A stretch of DNA of 64,000 nucleotides, taken from Elmis aenea. Its lineage: Eukaryota > Arthropoda > Insecta > Coleoptera > Elmidae. The stretch is from positions 56,799,415 to 56,863,414 of the forward strand of contig OX393578.1 in NCBI GenBank assembly GCA_947652605.1. Reading direction: 5' to 3'. The first letter of the stretch is position 1; each line of letters begins with the position of its first letter. Shown piece by piece: positions 21,899 to 33,329 of the stretch. Made by a program: the position numbers and the translations under genes. Under the pieces are notes generated by a model that did not search any database, was not told the DNA's origin, and saw nothing but the letters and a program-made list of their open reading frames with translations.

Positions 21899-23449
21899 CA
21901 GGGTGCCCATGTTTCTAACCTGTTGTATGGGTAACTCCGTTAATATTAGAGATACAGAAACGTTTAAATTAGCAAATTTGTGCAGAATTTAAAGGAAAAT
22001 CTGATGCCATTTTCAAATTTGACCTACGTCATCAACTTTTTGAAATATTTTAAAAAAACTGAAAAAGGTCGATTTTTTCAAACTTGAATAATTCCGTAAC
22101 CATATGAGTTAGAACGAAAATAAAAACTGCCAATTATAGATGTTTTTACGTAGATTTTAAATATGTTAACGAAATTTTTATAGCACTCTCTATTTTCGAG
22201 TTATAGCACAAACTTGCATTTTTTTAAATGGAAATCATAGTTGGCTATGGTCTTATTAAAAAGGTTATTTTTTTCTCGTTTCAATGATATAAGGGTTGTT
22301 ATGCTTTACTTTTGTAGTTTTTCTTTAAATAAACAAAAATCATTTTACATGTTCACTGCCTACTAATAGATGGGAGTTATCCTGTGTTGATGTTCTTTTT
22401 TTTCGATGTGACATTTAAGAGTTGTCTCTTATCGTTAGTGTAGCAATTATTAACCAGTTGCAGCCTTATCAGTTGACACCACATTCAAGTAACAACTCCC
22501 GGGTAGATGATGTTGGTTTATAATTTACGTATTCCAGGACTCTCTCTTCATCTTCTTGCTTAAATTTAATTTTCAAACCTTTGGATTTTGTAAATGACCT
22601 GTATTTTTTTAAATTGGTTTCTAATAACGAAAATAATTTATTTCTTGGTTGGCTCCTTTCCATAAATCTTTGCAAATACATTTCACTTGAATTTCTACTA
22701 TTTCTATTAGGCTACAAGCCTAGTAATAAAAAACCATGTCGTTTCTTTCTTCATTAGAAAACATTGTTTTTGAAATTTATAGTAAACTCAAACAAAAATT
22801 TTGATCAAAACGAGAGAGAGATTTATACGTATAACAAACAATAAATTTTATTTGACAAACTCTGAGGTTTTGTTTTTAAAATTTGTAACTGGCTAATAAC
22901 TGCTACACTAACGATAAGAGACAACTCTTAAATGTCACATCGAAAAAAAAGAACATCAACACAGGATAACTCCCAATCTATTAGTAGGCAGTGGACATGT
23001 AAAATGATTTTTGCTTATTTAAAGAAAAACTACAACAGTAAAGCATAACAACACTTATATCATTGAAACGAGAAAAAAAATACCTTTTTAATAAGACCAT
23101 AGCCAACTGTGACTTCCATTAAAAAAAATGCAAGTTTGTGCTATAACTCGGAAATAGAGAGTGCTATGAAAATTTCGTTAACATATTTAAAATCTACGTA
23201 AAAATATCTACAAAAGCCAATTTTTATTTTCGTTCTAACTCATATGGTTACGGAATTATTCAAGTTTGAAAAAATCGACCTTTTTCAGTTTTTTCAAAAT
23301 ATTTCAAAAAGTTGATGACGTAAGTCAAATTTTGAAAATGCCCTCAGATTTCCCTTTAAATTCTGCACAAATTTGCTAATTTAAACTTTTCTGTATCTCT
23401 AATATTAACGGAGTTACCCATACAACAGATTAAAAAAATGGGCACGCTG
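21899..23449 (-). mobile_element. Mariner-like element with about 565-bp terminal inverted repeats
   Basis: The left arm 21899-22462 and right arm 22884-23449 are inverted copies of one another along nearly their whole length (for example GTATGGGTAACTCCGTTAAT on the left and its complement on the right). The spacer of about 420 bp carries the start of a transposase (22469-22720). The tips read CAGGGTGCCCAT and CAGCGTGCCCAT, within TA-rich flanks, so the exact target duplication cannot be told. Such long inverted arms would let a transcript fold into extended double-stranded RNA. Confidence 0.85.
22469..22720 (-). pseudogene. N-terminal fragment of a mariner-like transposase
   Basis: The minus frame reads NSRNSSEMYLQRFMERSQPR, NKLFSLLETNLKKYRSF, then KQEDEERVLEYVNYKPTSST and RELLLECGVN. 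The RLYxxRFxxRxxP...LFxxLExNLxxxGSF followed by VLxYVxxxPxxSTREL is the N-terminal helix-turn-helix region of an insect IS630/mariner-like transposase group. It stops exactly where the right inverted arm begins, so the catalytic half is absent from this copy. Confidence 0.65.
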
Positions 23450-23615
23450 TATATATATATATATTTTACTGGTGCACAAAATGAACCGTACATCAACATC
23501 ACTGTGTTCAAAGAACAAAACCATTGTGTGTCTTGACCTCCGCCGAACCCCTTAGACTGACTCACCGAACCCCTGGGGTTCGATCGAACACCGGTTAAGA
23601 ACCACTGCTCTAGAG

Positions 23616-26039
23616 CTTAACTGCTAATTTCTTTAGTTGACTTTGGCCTCGCTTTTTCTAGACCGCTAGCTCCATATTTTTTTGAATACACAAACTATAT
23701 TTACTGGTTCGGTGTTCCAATAATGTTTCTTTCAGTTTACCCTACATAACACATACCACAAGTACAATAAACTTTGTTAGTTTCTACGCATTCGTAAGGA
23801 ATGCATTTTGTAACTTTGTTTACATACAATTGTGGTTGTATTATATGTTCCGAAGTTATGTATCATTACTACACTTTTTAAATCACTTATACCTTTAATT
23901 TAAGTAATGTGCATCTTTAAATGTTATTAAACCACAACATCTAAGTAAGGCTATTGTTGTTTAATTCAACTTTTGTTGTTAATTACAATTTACTTATATT
24001 CTTACATTTTTATTTATTTATTTATAGACTCTTCCGTATATAATTTCACTTAAGATTGGCCATCAAATATAACTCGATACTTACAGCAAGTTGTAATTCC
24101 GTATTAAAAATTTACGGCCTTCAGCAGTATCATAAATCATTCACACTTATATTTAGAGATGATTTACGCTCTAGTGTAACTGTACCTCATCTTTCGCTTC
24201 GTCTAGACAGGGGCAGATGTGAAGATAATGCTCGAAACGATGTCTTTTTTTTAACTGGACGCTCGGAATAAATAAATCTTGCTAATGCGGTGCTTTTAAA
24301 TATGAATTTATCGTTATTTGCGGATATTTTACGAACAACTGGAAAAAAATTGCGTCCTGTGCTTGTGGATCATATTTTATCGGCAAGAAAAAGTTACAAT
24401 TTTATGTTTTCGCTTTGTGTATAATTAGTTAATGGGATAATGTTACTTTTTTTGCCTTATTTTGTGTGTTAGGCTACTTTAAATTGATAGCATTTTCAAA
24501 GCAGTAATGTTTTTTTCGTCAAACAATTTAACACAAAGTGATACATTTTGTCGTTGAATTCCTATAGGACTTAAGCTTGCTTAAAGCAGGTGCAGTTCTA
24601 ATTATATTAGAATTTTCTGAATAATAAAGTCGCCTTAGGTGTGAAATTTTAGCTTCTGAATACCTATCGATTGTTACTATTGAACGATGTTCTCAATGAA
24701 GAACTTTTAGTATAATTATAGATGTTGGAGAAACAAAATTGTCTTTAATTATCCCGTTTTAGAGATCAGCGAAGACATTAAAATGTACCGCAAATATGAG
24801 CAAATAACGAACGGTCGGCCTTTATCCCCACCACTTTTTTCGCATTTTGCTGTAAGGAGTCGGCCCGTAAGTATAACGAACGCCCCGTATGAACTCAATA
24901 CGTACAAATTTACAGTCAGGGATGTCTTTGAAGCGTTCCAGCAGCTACTAAAAATTTATTAGTCCATAGTTGACGCATGTGCAAAAACCAATTCATGTAT
25001 TAGTCCATGAACTGTAAATTTTGGTCTGGTGAAACAAACCTGATGTAATGTGTGAAAAGGCTAAGAGTGCTTTTCTAATTAATTAATATCTATCACCGTT
25101 TCATTAAAAAAAATGCGACCTATTTACAAATATCCCATAAAACTGTGCGCCTACTAATCAAGTTTCAAGTTATGACGCCACACGGCGTCAGTAATTGGGT
25201 AGAACAATTTAACAGGAAATTATTAAAAACTTTATGTCTATTTTACAATCTTCGCAGACATCTGCGTACAGCTTGATATAAAAATCGATTAAACCTCGCG
25301 ACGCGGAACTCCTCTCGGCTGATTATAACATTCTTGTTAGGACAAAACCCCTATATCAATTATCTTAATTAGAGAAGACTTAAGTGTCACCGTAAAACGA
25401 AAGGTGTCAAGACTATATACCTACTCATTATGCAGTGTTTTCTGCTTAAACAGATGTTATTGAACGCAAAGTAGTATAATTATTTATAGAACACGGTTTT
25501 GCATACTACGACACGTTTGATTTTTGGCGATTAACTTTGATGTTTTCAAAAAGTGCGGAAACAGTTTTAAATTACGCTAAAATATTTTAAACACAGGGTC
25601 TTTAAAAACTGCTTTTCTATAAGTTTCGGCGTAGTTATAAGATCATTAAAATAGACAAGAAAATTGTACAATTTCAGTATTGTTCGTGGTTATAATTCTG
25701 CAACTGCATACATATCAAGTTACCCAACAACAATTATTCATCGTTATCTAACGGATTACATAGTTTTATCTCTAATTACGTAAATTATTATTATACATGA
25801 CAGTAAAGCCTATCGAAGAATATAGAAAATATGGTTTATAAGTAAATGTAGCGAAAACTGAATGTGTATAGGAGGATAACAACAAGAATAGAACAGAATG
25901 TAAAATCACACAAAAACAGTTTAAAAAGAAATTAAGATCACTCCAAAATTAAGCTAATAACTTGGTTTTGTAGTCTTTCTTGGTATGATACGACAAGATT
26001 CTAATTTATTTCTGATCCGTCACCAATTTGACATATCTT
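23616..26039. other. No recognisable gene
   Basis: 2.4 kb of AT-rich DNA. A 71-codon + frame (24056-24271) is somewhat GC-richer than its surroundings but has no motif, and its downstream AATAAATAAA is unremarkable. I see no repeat ends. Confidence 0.4.
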
Positions 26040-26768
26040 TCAGTGGTTTGTGTGTGGCAAGGCATCAAACGAAATTTAGGTAAAATATCAGTTTCGACTT
26101 TGTCCAGATTTGCGATGGCTTCGGAAATGATGCGAACAGTCAATTGGCAATTGTTTTTGCGTCACTAGATTTCATAGACATATGGTCAATGTATTGTGAG
26201 CCAGGTTTTTTCAATAAACTAATGTGCTCTCCGAACACAACTTTTCTGCGATAGTCCTCATTGCTTTTCCTGCATATCAGCATTTGCTTTTAAGGGCTTA
26301 GAATTTGAACCCTTAGTTTGAGACGTGAATCTTTGGGACTTTGATGTTTGGGAAGCTTCTTCATAAAAGTTTCGTTGCAATTTTTTGGAAATATTGGTTT
26401 CGTTTTTCCTTGTAATCTCTCTATCTAAGGAACACATCATTATTTTTCTTTGACCTCGCTGGTCTAACAAGAATTCTCTTTCTTTAATGAGTATCTCTCG
26501 CGATTTGTCACAAGAACTAGTCTCGAACGAACTACATTTGCGTGGCAATGTCAAACAGAGTCCTGGGGTCCATTTTGAACTTCTCCAATTTGTTTCTGTA
26601 GTTGTCACTATTCTTTCTACATTGATAGGGCTTTAGGATTGCACGGTATTTGTCGTGATATGTTTTTATTCTCGCTAAGTTTGTTCGATGCTCTACTGTA
26701 GGTAAGGACGCTCTTCTCCAGATTTGTTCTATGTCAGTAGTAACTATTTTACTAGTGTCTCTTACCAA
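26040..26768 (-). pseudogene. Dispersed-repeat protein of unassigned family, frameshifted
   Basis: From 26768 leftwards: DIEQIWRRASLPTVEHRTNL, RIKTYHDKYRAILK and NKLEKFKMDPRTLFDIAT. A frame change near 26600 leads to KCSSFETSSCDKSREILIKE and REFLLDQRGQRKIMMCSLDR. A further frame at 26110-26225 reads VFGEHISLLKKPGSQYIDHM. The pattern LFDIA-C-K-C-x(n)-C-x-C-x-K then FLxDQRxxRKMMxxS(L/I)D recurs, in my recollection, in many uncharacterised arthropod proteins found in high copy. The two CxC-like pairs may bind metal. I cannot say which mobile element encodes it. Confidence 0.5.
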
Positions 26769-27539
26769 ATCCTGAAATCGTTTGCTAAGGTTTGGAGAGT
26801 AAATAAAATATTATATCATGCCTTCATGCCTTCATGCGTCGGTAACAAACTATTCGGGAATTCTTTGCCAACACCAAATATAGGACAGTTTGTATCACTG
26901 CTACGTAAACGTTTGTACTTTTATTACAAAAAATCAAATCTCAGATATTCGAAATCAGAACGAAACGTGATCTCTTCCTGAAAAAAAATTGAAACTATAA
27001 AGCGAAGGGATGCTAAATGACATATCCGCTGCACTACCCGCGCACACCACGCGCACGTGACAATAAAAGTACTCGGGAAAGTAAGAAAAACGGTGTGTTA
27101 CATTGTTATTTTAATAATTAAAAGCATAAACTGGGATAATGTTTCAAAAAGTCGTGAAATTCGTTGTTAAAAATAGAACAAAAACATTTTAATTTACAGT
27201 AACTTTTTTTAAATTCTCGAAAACTTTGACGACTTTGGGGCAGTACTTCCAATTATTATTTTTTTTAAATATTTTGCATGATTAATCAAAAGATACCAGG
27301 GCATCTATCGCGCACCCCCCGAAATCGAAATTCGAAAAAAAAATTCTCCCATATAAGAGCGATCCACCCTACTTAACAGTTTTAAACTGTGGCCAATAAA
27401 AAAACGGAACAGAAATGAATTTTTGGAGAAGAGGACGATCCAGAAGAGAAAAAATAAAAAAACGAGTATGCAAGGAAAATGTATATCATACATAAGTTTA
27501 TGGATAACAACAGAAATAAAAAATTCATATGATACGGGC
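26769..27539. other. No recognisable gene
   Basis: A short GC-richer patch at 27020-27065 contains CGCGCACACCACGCGCACGTG but no identifiable motif. The rest is AT-rich. Confidence 0.4.
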
Positions 27540-27740
27540 CTGAACAACAAATGGTAGAATATAGAATTCTAAAGCAAATCCTAAAAGGGCCACCAAAAGG
27601 CAGAAGAAATCCAAGCAAACTAAGAGGAAGTTAGAGAAGAGAACATGAGAAAGAAAGAAGTAGGTAGAGGACGAAATATGGAATGACCGAGAAAGATGGA
27701 GATTGGAAATCGGAAAACGTGGTGAACATTTAAACCAATA
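27540..27740 (+). pseudogene. Probable LINE ORF2 C-terminal tail
   Basis: The + frames contain RILKQILKGPPKGRRNPSKL, then in other frames EIWNDRERWRLEIGKRGEHL. RILxxxxxGxxxGRRxxGRPRxxW...WNDRxxWR is the style of the extreme C-terminus of endonuclease/RT LINE ORFs. Stops and frame changes prevent a single reading. Family unknown. Confidence 0.4.
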
Positions 27741-28799
27741 CACACACATATTTATTTGTAATTACAACATTTTTGTTGTATCAAGACTAATTCGGTTTCA
27801 AAAAATAATAAATTTTTTGTTTAATGATGAAAAAGGCTTGATAAAAAGTTGTTTGAACTTTACAATATTTAAACGAAAAGTAAACAGACCGATTGTTTTT
27901 TTAATTTAATTAGTGTTCTCCCGTTTGGTAGCGTTTAATTTGTTCTGACAAGATTAATTACACTAGGTTATAGGATTCCTCGATATTAAATCGTTTTGAT
28001 GTTTTTAAAAGGTTCGTGTAGCAATTGCTGGTTTAATAATTGTAGCGACGACTTTCAGTGGTAACAGCATGTTTCTGTTTTATTGCCTGAAACTACCTGA
28101 TGTGGTTGTGGAATTATTTTCGTCGTATACGTTTATATGAAGGGGAAGTTTACAGTGTGTGTTGTTGTGTCAAATAAGACACAACATGAATATTATGCTA
28201 TGCCATGCCATGCTTCGATGCTACATAAAACAAAACAACACATTTAACTTAATTTTGTTTGATATTTGAACCATCTTACGAGCCCAAAATTATAAGTACA
28301 CGTTTCCAAGGCAGTTTTTGCAGATTTAGTTTTGGAGAAATAGAAACCGTATTTTTGTAAATACAAAATTTTTACTGGGCTTATAAATACTGAAACATAT
28401 CAAATATTTTGTTGGTAGGTTTATTAAACTGACTTTGACCTTTTGAATATCTATAAACTCCGTTTTGCCTTGAGCAGTTTTTACGCCTTGTTTTAAATCA
28501 ACAAATTCTTTACTACTTTAAAGCAATAAAAAAATTACTTGTGTCAGTGTGTTCTAGATTTGAATATTTCGCAATTGACTGTGGAAAAATAGTTCCACCA
28601 AATACACAATAAAGCATTTTGATTTTGGAGTTAGTCTGGTGGACCTAAATGTGCCTGATAATTCTGGTATGCCTATTTTAGGAAACTTGGTAGGACCATT
28701 GAAAAATGTTGTGATTTTGCCAAAAATGATTTGATAACATTAATCTTAGATTGTGTCAATCTTAAAATTTTTTAAACAGAACTTTTGATTCGTATTTAT
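27741..28799. other. No recognisable gene
   Basis: AT-rich with no supportable feature. Confidence 0.45.
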
Positions 28800-28884
28800 T
28801 CAATCTGCAACATAACCTAGAAACTCTAAACCAGGAATTGGAAAAAATTATTGTGAAAATAAATACAGAAAAAACTAAAACTAT

Positions 28885-30177
28885 GATAATACAATCTTGG
28901 TTTCCGGGTTTGGAACCGCGTCTTCTATATTTAGAAGTAGTTGACGTTTCGACCATAGTGTCTTGGTCTTTTCCAAAACGACTAATTTGTGAAGGATGTT
29001 GCTGGGTTTATATATCCAGCTTGTAGAGGCGTGGCGTTCCGCTTGATGGGTTTGTTCTGCCTCAGTGATTTTGTGATGACTGGTTTCCAGATGGTTGGGA
29101 GTTGTATGCCTGTGTCTCTGTTGTAGTTGTTTGGGTTCTTGATGATTTCCAATGATTCTCGATATAATCTTGGCCAGAAATGGTTTGCGCGGGCCAGTAG
29201 TTTTGTTTCTCTGAAGAGGATGTTGTGTCCTGTACCCTGGGCGTGTTCTGCTACCGCTGATTTATCGACTTGTTTTTTTGTTGTTTGTCCTTCGTGTTCT
29301 TTGAGACGCGTTTGTATACTCCTGCCAGTCTGTCCTATGTATACTTTTCCACAGGAGCAAGGTATGCTATATATTCCCGCGTGGTGTAGTCCTGTGTCGT
29401 GTGTTCTTCTTAATTTATTCGAGAGCTTCAAAGGAGCGTTGAAAACGGTTTTGATTTTATGTTTTTGTAGAAGCTTTGATATTTTGTTAGTCACTCCGCT
29501 GATGTAGGGCAAGTAAGTCGTAGCGATGTATTCTTTCTTTTCTTTTCCTTCTTTTGGCGTGGCATGTTTTTGTATGGTACGAAGTATTTGTTTACGCTGG
29601 TAACCGTTTTCTTGCAGGGCTCTCGTGACCATGTTCAGTTCTTCTTTGATGTTTTCTGGTGTGCATATCTCTTTAGCCCTATGTATTAATGTGTTGATCA
29701 CCGATTGTTTTTGGGCTGGGTGATGATGTGATGCAGCATTTAGATATCGGTTGGTATGGGTCGGTTTACTGTAAACGCTGTGGCTAAGTGTTCCGTTTGC
29801 TTCTCTTTTGACCAGAATGTCCAGAAAGGGTAACGCGCCATTCTTCTCTTCCTCCATCGTAAATTGTATGTTCTTGTGTAGGTTGTTCAGGTGTGTTAGA
29901 AAATCTTGAAGTGGTTCTTTTCCATGTTCCCAGATGACGAAGGTGTCGTCTACGTATCGGAACCAGTGTTTCGGTTTCAATTTGCTGGAGAGTAGGGCTT
30001 GTTCTTCGAAAGCTTCCATGTACAAGTTGGCGAGTGCCGGTGATAATGGTGAACCCATGGCTGCTCCCGTTGTTTGTTCATAGATGCCTCCATTGAAGGT
30101 GAAGTAGGTAGATTGTGCGCACAGCTTTAATAAAATAGTGAAACTATGATCGTTACAACAGAGAACAAAGGGCATAA
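28885..30177 (-). mobile_element. Penelope-like retroelement, 5'-truncated
   Basis: Contains the RT/GIY-YIG frame 30175-28982 and about 95 bp of terminal sequence (28888-28982), which on the minus strand includes GGTCGAAACGTCAACTACTT. The same terminal sequence appears at 59549-59690. It interrupts a LINE on the opposite strand: IIVKINTEKTKTMII stops at its left edge and the LINE resumes at 30177. The upstream half of the RT is missing, so this is a 5'-truncated insertion. Confidence 0.85.
28982..30175 (-). CDS. Penelope-like reverse transcriptase with GIY-YIG endonuclease (partial)
   Basis: A 397-codon frame without a stop. RT part: GGIYEQTTGAAMGSPLSPAL at residues 29-48, catalytic FRYVDDTFVIW (YVDD at 74-77) and GALPFLDILV (113-122). 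A linker of about 140 residues follows. The GIY-YIG nuclease starts at residue 267 (HAGIYSIPCSCGKVYIGQTG), with the catalytic arginine in IQTRLKEH (about 290), AEHAQGTGH (309-317) and a conserved glutamate near 340 (RESLEII). The Cys pair in CSCG plus the His residues fit the CCHH zinc site of Penelope proteins. Normal proteins are about twice as long; the fingers and first RT motifs are missing. The ATG is simply the first in the truncated frame. It would copy its RNA and nick target DNA if complete. Confidence 0.9.
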   Translation of the reverse strand: MPFVLCCNDHSFTILLKLCAQSTYFTFNGGIYEQTTGAAMGSPLSPALANLYMEAFEEQALLSSKLKPKHWFRYVDDTFVIWEHGKEPLQDFLTHLNNLHKNIQFTMEEEKNGALPFLDILVKREANGTLSHSVYSKPTHTNRYLNAASHHHPAQKQSVINTLIHRAKEICTPENIKEELNMVTRALQENGYQRKQILRTIQKHATPKEGKEKKEYIATTYLPYISGVTNKISKLLQKHKIKTVFNAPLKLSNKLRRTHDTGLHHAGIYSIPCSCGKVYIGQTGRSIQTRLKEHEGQTTKKQVDKSAVAEHAQGTGHNILFRETKLLARANHFWPRLYRESLEIIKNPNNYNRDTGIQLPTIWKPVITKSLRQNKPIKRNATPLQAGYINPATSFTN

Positions 30178-30840
30178 CATGACTTTAAACGGGCTTGGGC
30201 TGAAACAGGTAGAAAGCTTTGAATGTTTGGAGTGATCTTAGAGAAAAATGAAGGGATGAACAAGGAAATACGCAAAAGGACAGGAAATGTGGGAAGAATA
30301 TTTAACAGTTTAAGAACAACATTTTTTGGAAATAGAGAAGTCCCAAAACGAACAAAAGTGGAAGTGGTAAAAAGGTAGTTATTCCGGCACTTCTATACGA
30401 AAGTGAAACTTGGACACTGACAAATAAAAATAGTAGCCGTGTGAATGCAGCAAAAATTGGATTTCTGAGAAAAATCCAAGGAAAAACCAAAGGAAATAGA
30501 ATCAGAAATGAAACATATGGAGAACAATTACAGAGAAAATCAGTTGAAGCAAAAATACAAGAAAGACAGCTGGAATGGTTGGGTCACATTTATGGGATGA
30601 AAGAAGAAAGGTTAACCACAAAAAGCCTATTAAGCAATATCACAGGGAAAAACCAAAAGAGGTAGACCGAGAAAATCATTGCAAGACGAAGTAAAAAAAG
30701 CAGCAACGGACAGAGACATTAAATGGAAAGACAAAAACAGTAAGCACAAGACAGAAAAACATGAAAACAATCAACACAGGACAACACAAAACAGTCCTAC
30801 ACCTAACGGTAGAAGGACTCATGACTAAATAAATGAAATT

Positions 30841-32205
30841 TACTCAATTTCAATAGTTCCATAAACCAATTGCCTCTGGATTTACTGAAGCTGTTTTAAA
30901 AAAAATGTTGAATTTGCCGTGTTTAATACGCAAGGTATCTAATGAACAGATTTTCTTAAAAAATCTACATAAATTGTTTAAGGTATTGGATAAAATTGAC
31001 AAATGTCCCTCATTCAGAGAGGTTTGCTACCAGTATTGATAGATATGTTTGCGTTTTTTTTGTCATTTGCGATTTATCTTAGGTTTATTGTTATTTTTTA
31101 TTAATGAACAGTCTACAAAATGGTCTAAATTTATTCTCAAAAAACGTTTCCAGTATTTCATGAAATAAACCAAATGCACACAAATTCGGCATAGCCAAGA
31201 AAATCAAAACACATTAAGAGAACTTAAAATTTTAAAACACTTGTGTAACCTGATTCTACGTAAACAGCTCTCTTTACTGGTGCTGTAAAAATATTTTATT
31301 TTTAGGACTTGATATTAATAAATGATCGCAATTTTTTACATCTAATTTAAATCTTTTGTACACTTCTGACAGCGAAGGTTCTTGCAAGATCAATAACGCA
31401 CCGCATGGAACAAATCATTTCAGATAAACATAAAGCAGTTAAATATTACGATGTTATAGAGAACCATATGTTGTGTTTGTTATTTTTGAGAATTCGCGAG
31501 CACTACTTTTGTTGAAATGTAATTGGTAAATATTATCCCCGTCAAAAGCTATTTGCATATCTTCGTGCAGCAACAGATAAATAACAGTACACGACATTCC
31601 GTTCGTTATAATTACTTTACGTGTTAAACATTTCGATAAATATAGTGTTCCCAAAGAACATGCATATGTATATGTATTCTAATTTCAGCAGTGTTCGTTT
31701 CAGTCTGTACCTGAAAATAGCGACAAGCACATGTTCATTAACCCAACGTACAACGGAACTAATTTCATCTGGTGTCTTAGTCATGTGTCGTGGAAGACCA
31801 ACCGAAAGTTAATAATCGCTATTTTGACGTATTAATGTTTACAACTTCAAACAGATGTTATTGATTATCTTCTTTGCTAGCACACATAAGTGTTGTTATT
31901 TATTTTTATGACGATTCAGCGTGTGTTTGAATTGTAGCGCATTGGGTTGGAAAGAAAGGCTTTATTGGCCCACAAAGACAAGCTTTTCTTGTGTTGATAG
32001 AATAATAAGTCAATGGGGCCGAAACAATTTTAGATAAGTTTCATCGAGGTAATCAGATGTGGAGGTGCTTCGTCTTGTTGTTGATTGCTGTTCCATTCCA
32101 CACTATATCCTATAACGAAAGATGTACAAACTAACAAAATTATTAATGCCGTTTTCTTCAATAATTCATAGTTCTGTAATTTTTTTAAATGATATCTATC
32201 TTGCC
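30841..32205. other. No recognisable gene
   Basis: AT-rich. The 66-codon (31454-31654, minus) and 63-codon (31621-31812, plus) frames lack any recognisable motif. Confidence 0.45.
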
Positions 32206-33180
32206 CTTAGGGCAGTCTCTTAGGACCATTGCTATTTAATATTAACATCAATGACATACAGCATTGCTTTCTAAATTGTGAATAACTACAATACGCTGAC
32301 GATTTAAAAATATTTAGAACAATAACAAATATTACAGATTGTTTACTGATACAAGAGGATCTCCACAGATTAGAAATATACTGTCAAATAAACAAATTCG
32401 CCTTGAATGTCAGTAAGTGCTACAAAATTAATTTTACAAGAAACAAAAATATAATCCTACATAACTAGTCTTTAAATAATTAAACTCTTATGAACACCAC
32501 AGTGGTAAAAGATTTAGGAATTTTATTAGACCCTAAACTTCTTTTTGCTGAACATATCGAGTACATTAAAAATTTATCTTTTAAAATGCTTGGTTTGATC
32601 ATACGCTCCTCAAAACATTTCAATAATGTTATTGCTATTAGAACACTGTGTTATTCATATGTTAATAGCATTTTATATTTGGCCTCTATCATATGGAACC
32701 CACTATATGACATCTACACAAGTAAGATCTAGAGAATTCAAAAGAAATGTACTTATATTATTTTTGCACAAAAAACACAAACTTCCAGAGAAACCATATG
32801 AACAACATTGTAAAGATCTAACATGTTGTCCTTAAAATCTCGTAGAATGTAATATTTGTTTACAAAATTATTAACTACAAAATACATCGTCCTAATATTT
32901 TATCATTAATAGATTTTAATGTACCGAGACCATTCTCTCTTTTATTTAACACCTTGTAGCACCAATGCTTTTTTTAACTCGCCAATCAACAGAATTTTTT
33001 ACTCCTATTATCAAACATTCACAAATATTGATGTATTTAGTCTATCATTTGTTCATTTAAACATTACTCTAAAGTAATCTTATTTTAATTTAATCACTTA
33101 ACTTTACAATCTATGTTTGTTAATAATAAAAACGAGAACATAATTTGGGCTCCGCCTGTTTTGTTCTGTTCTGTGTATAA
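32206..33180 (+). mobile_element. Jockey-like LINE, 3' half
   Basis: On the + strand: LPLGQSLGPLLFNININDIQ (with a frame change), LQYADDLKIFRTITNITDCL (YADD box, about 32290), INKFALNVSKCYKINFTRN, LGILLDPKLLFAEHIEYI (32512-32570), then IRTLCYSYVNSILYLASIIW and a C-terminal region ending FVHLNITLK near 33075. The order RT core, thumb and C-terminal domain without RNase H fits jockey/CR1-type LINEs. Multiple frameshifts. The 3' untranslated part runs to about 33190, ending in TGAATAAATAA. 5'-truncated at about 32206. Confidence 0.75.
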
Positions 33181-33329
33181 AAATGAATAAATAACACGTT
33201 TTTCGCTTATAATATCTTAGAGAAAGATGAGCCCTGTGTACCTGGCCATTATAGTGAAAATGCAAATTTTATTGCCAATAAGAATTAAAACTTTCCTTTA
33301 GTAAGTTACGTTCAAATTTTGACTAATTT

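Larger units (their letters stand above)
21783..23607. mobile_element. hAT element with perfect CTCTAGAG duplication
   Basis: CAGTGGTTCTTAACC at 21783 and its complement GGTTAAGAACCACTG ending 23607; CTCTAGAG at 21775-21782 and 23608-23615. The subterminal sequence contains repeated CCGAACCCC blocks (about 21810, 21840, 23543, 23565). Only about 115 bp (left) and 158 bp (right) belong to the hAT; the rest is the mariner-like insertion at 21899-23449. No hAT coding sequence remains, so it was a short non-autonomous copy. Confidence 0.9.
28800..30840 (+). mobile_element. LINE ORF2 fragment interrupted by a Penelope-like element
   Basis: 28807-28890 reads FNLQHNLETLNQELEKIIVK then INTEKTKTMII, the segment just after the YxDD box. 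The reading resumes at 30177 with MTLNGLGLKQVESFECLGVI then LEKNEGMNKEIRKRTGNVGR. It continues through EVPKRTKVEVV, NAAKIGFLRKIQGKT, QERQLEWLGHIYGM (30560-30600) and RGRPRKSLQDEVKKAATDRD. The join across the insertion is exact within a few codons. Two or three frameshifts. A different family from 12879, judging by the thumb and tail sequences. Ends near 30840 with AATAAATGAAA. Confidence 0.8.

Noticed and set aside
24056..24271. Possible upstream exon of the host gene
   Set aside because: No acceptor/donor pair in a fitting phase and no similarity that I recognise.
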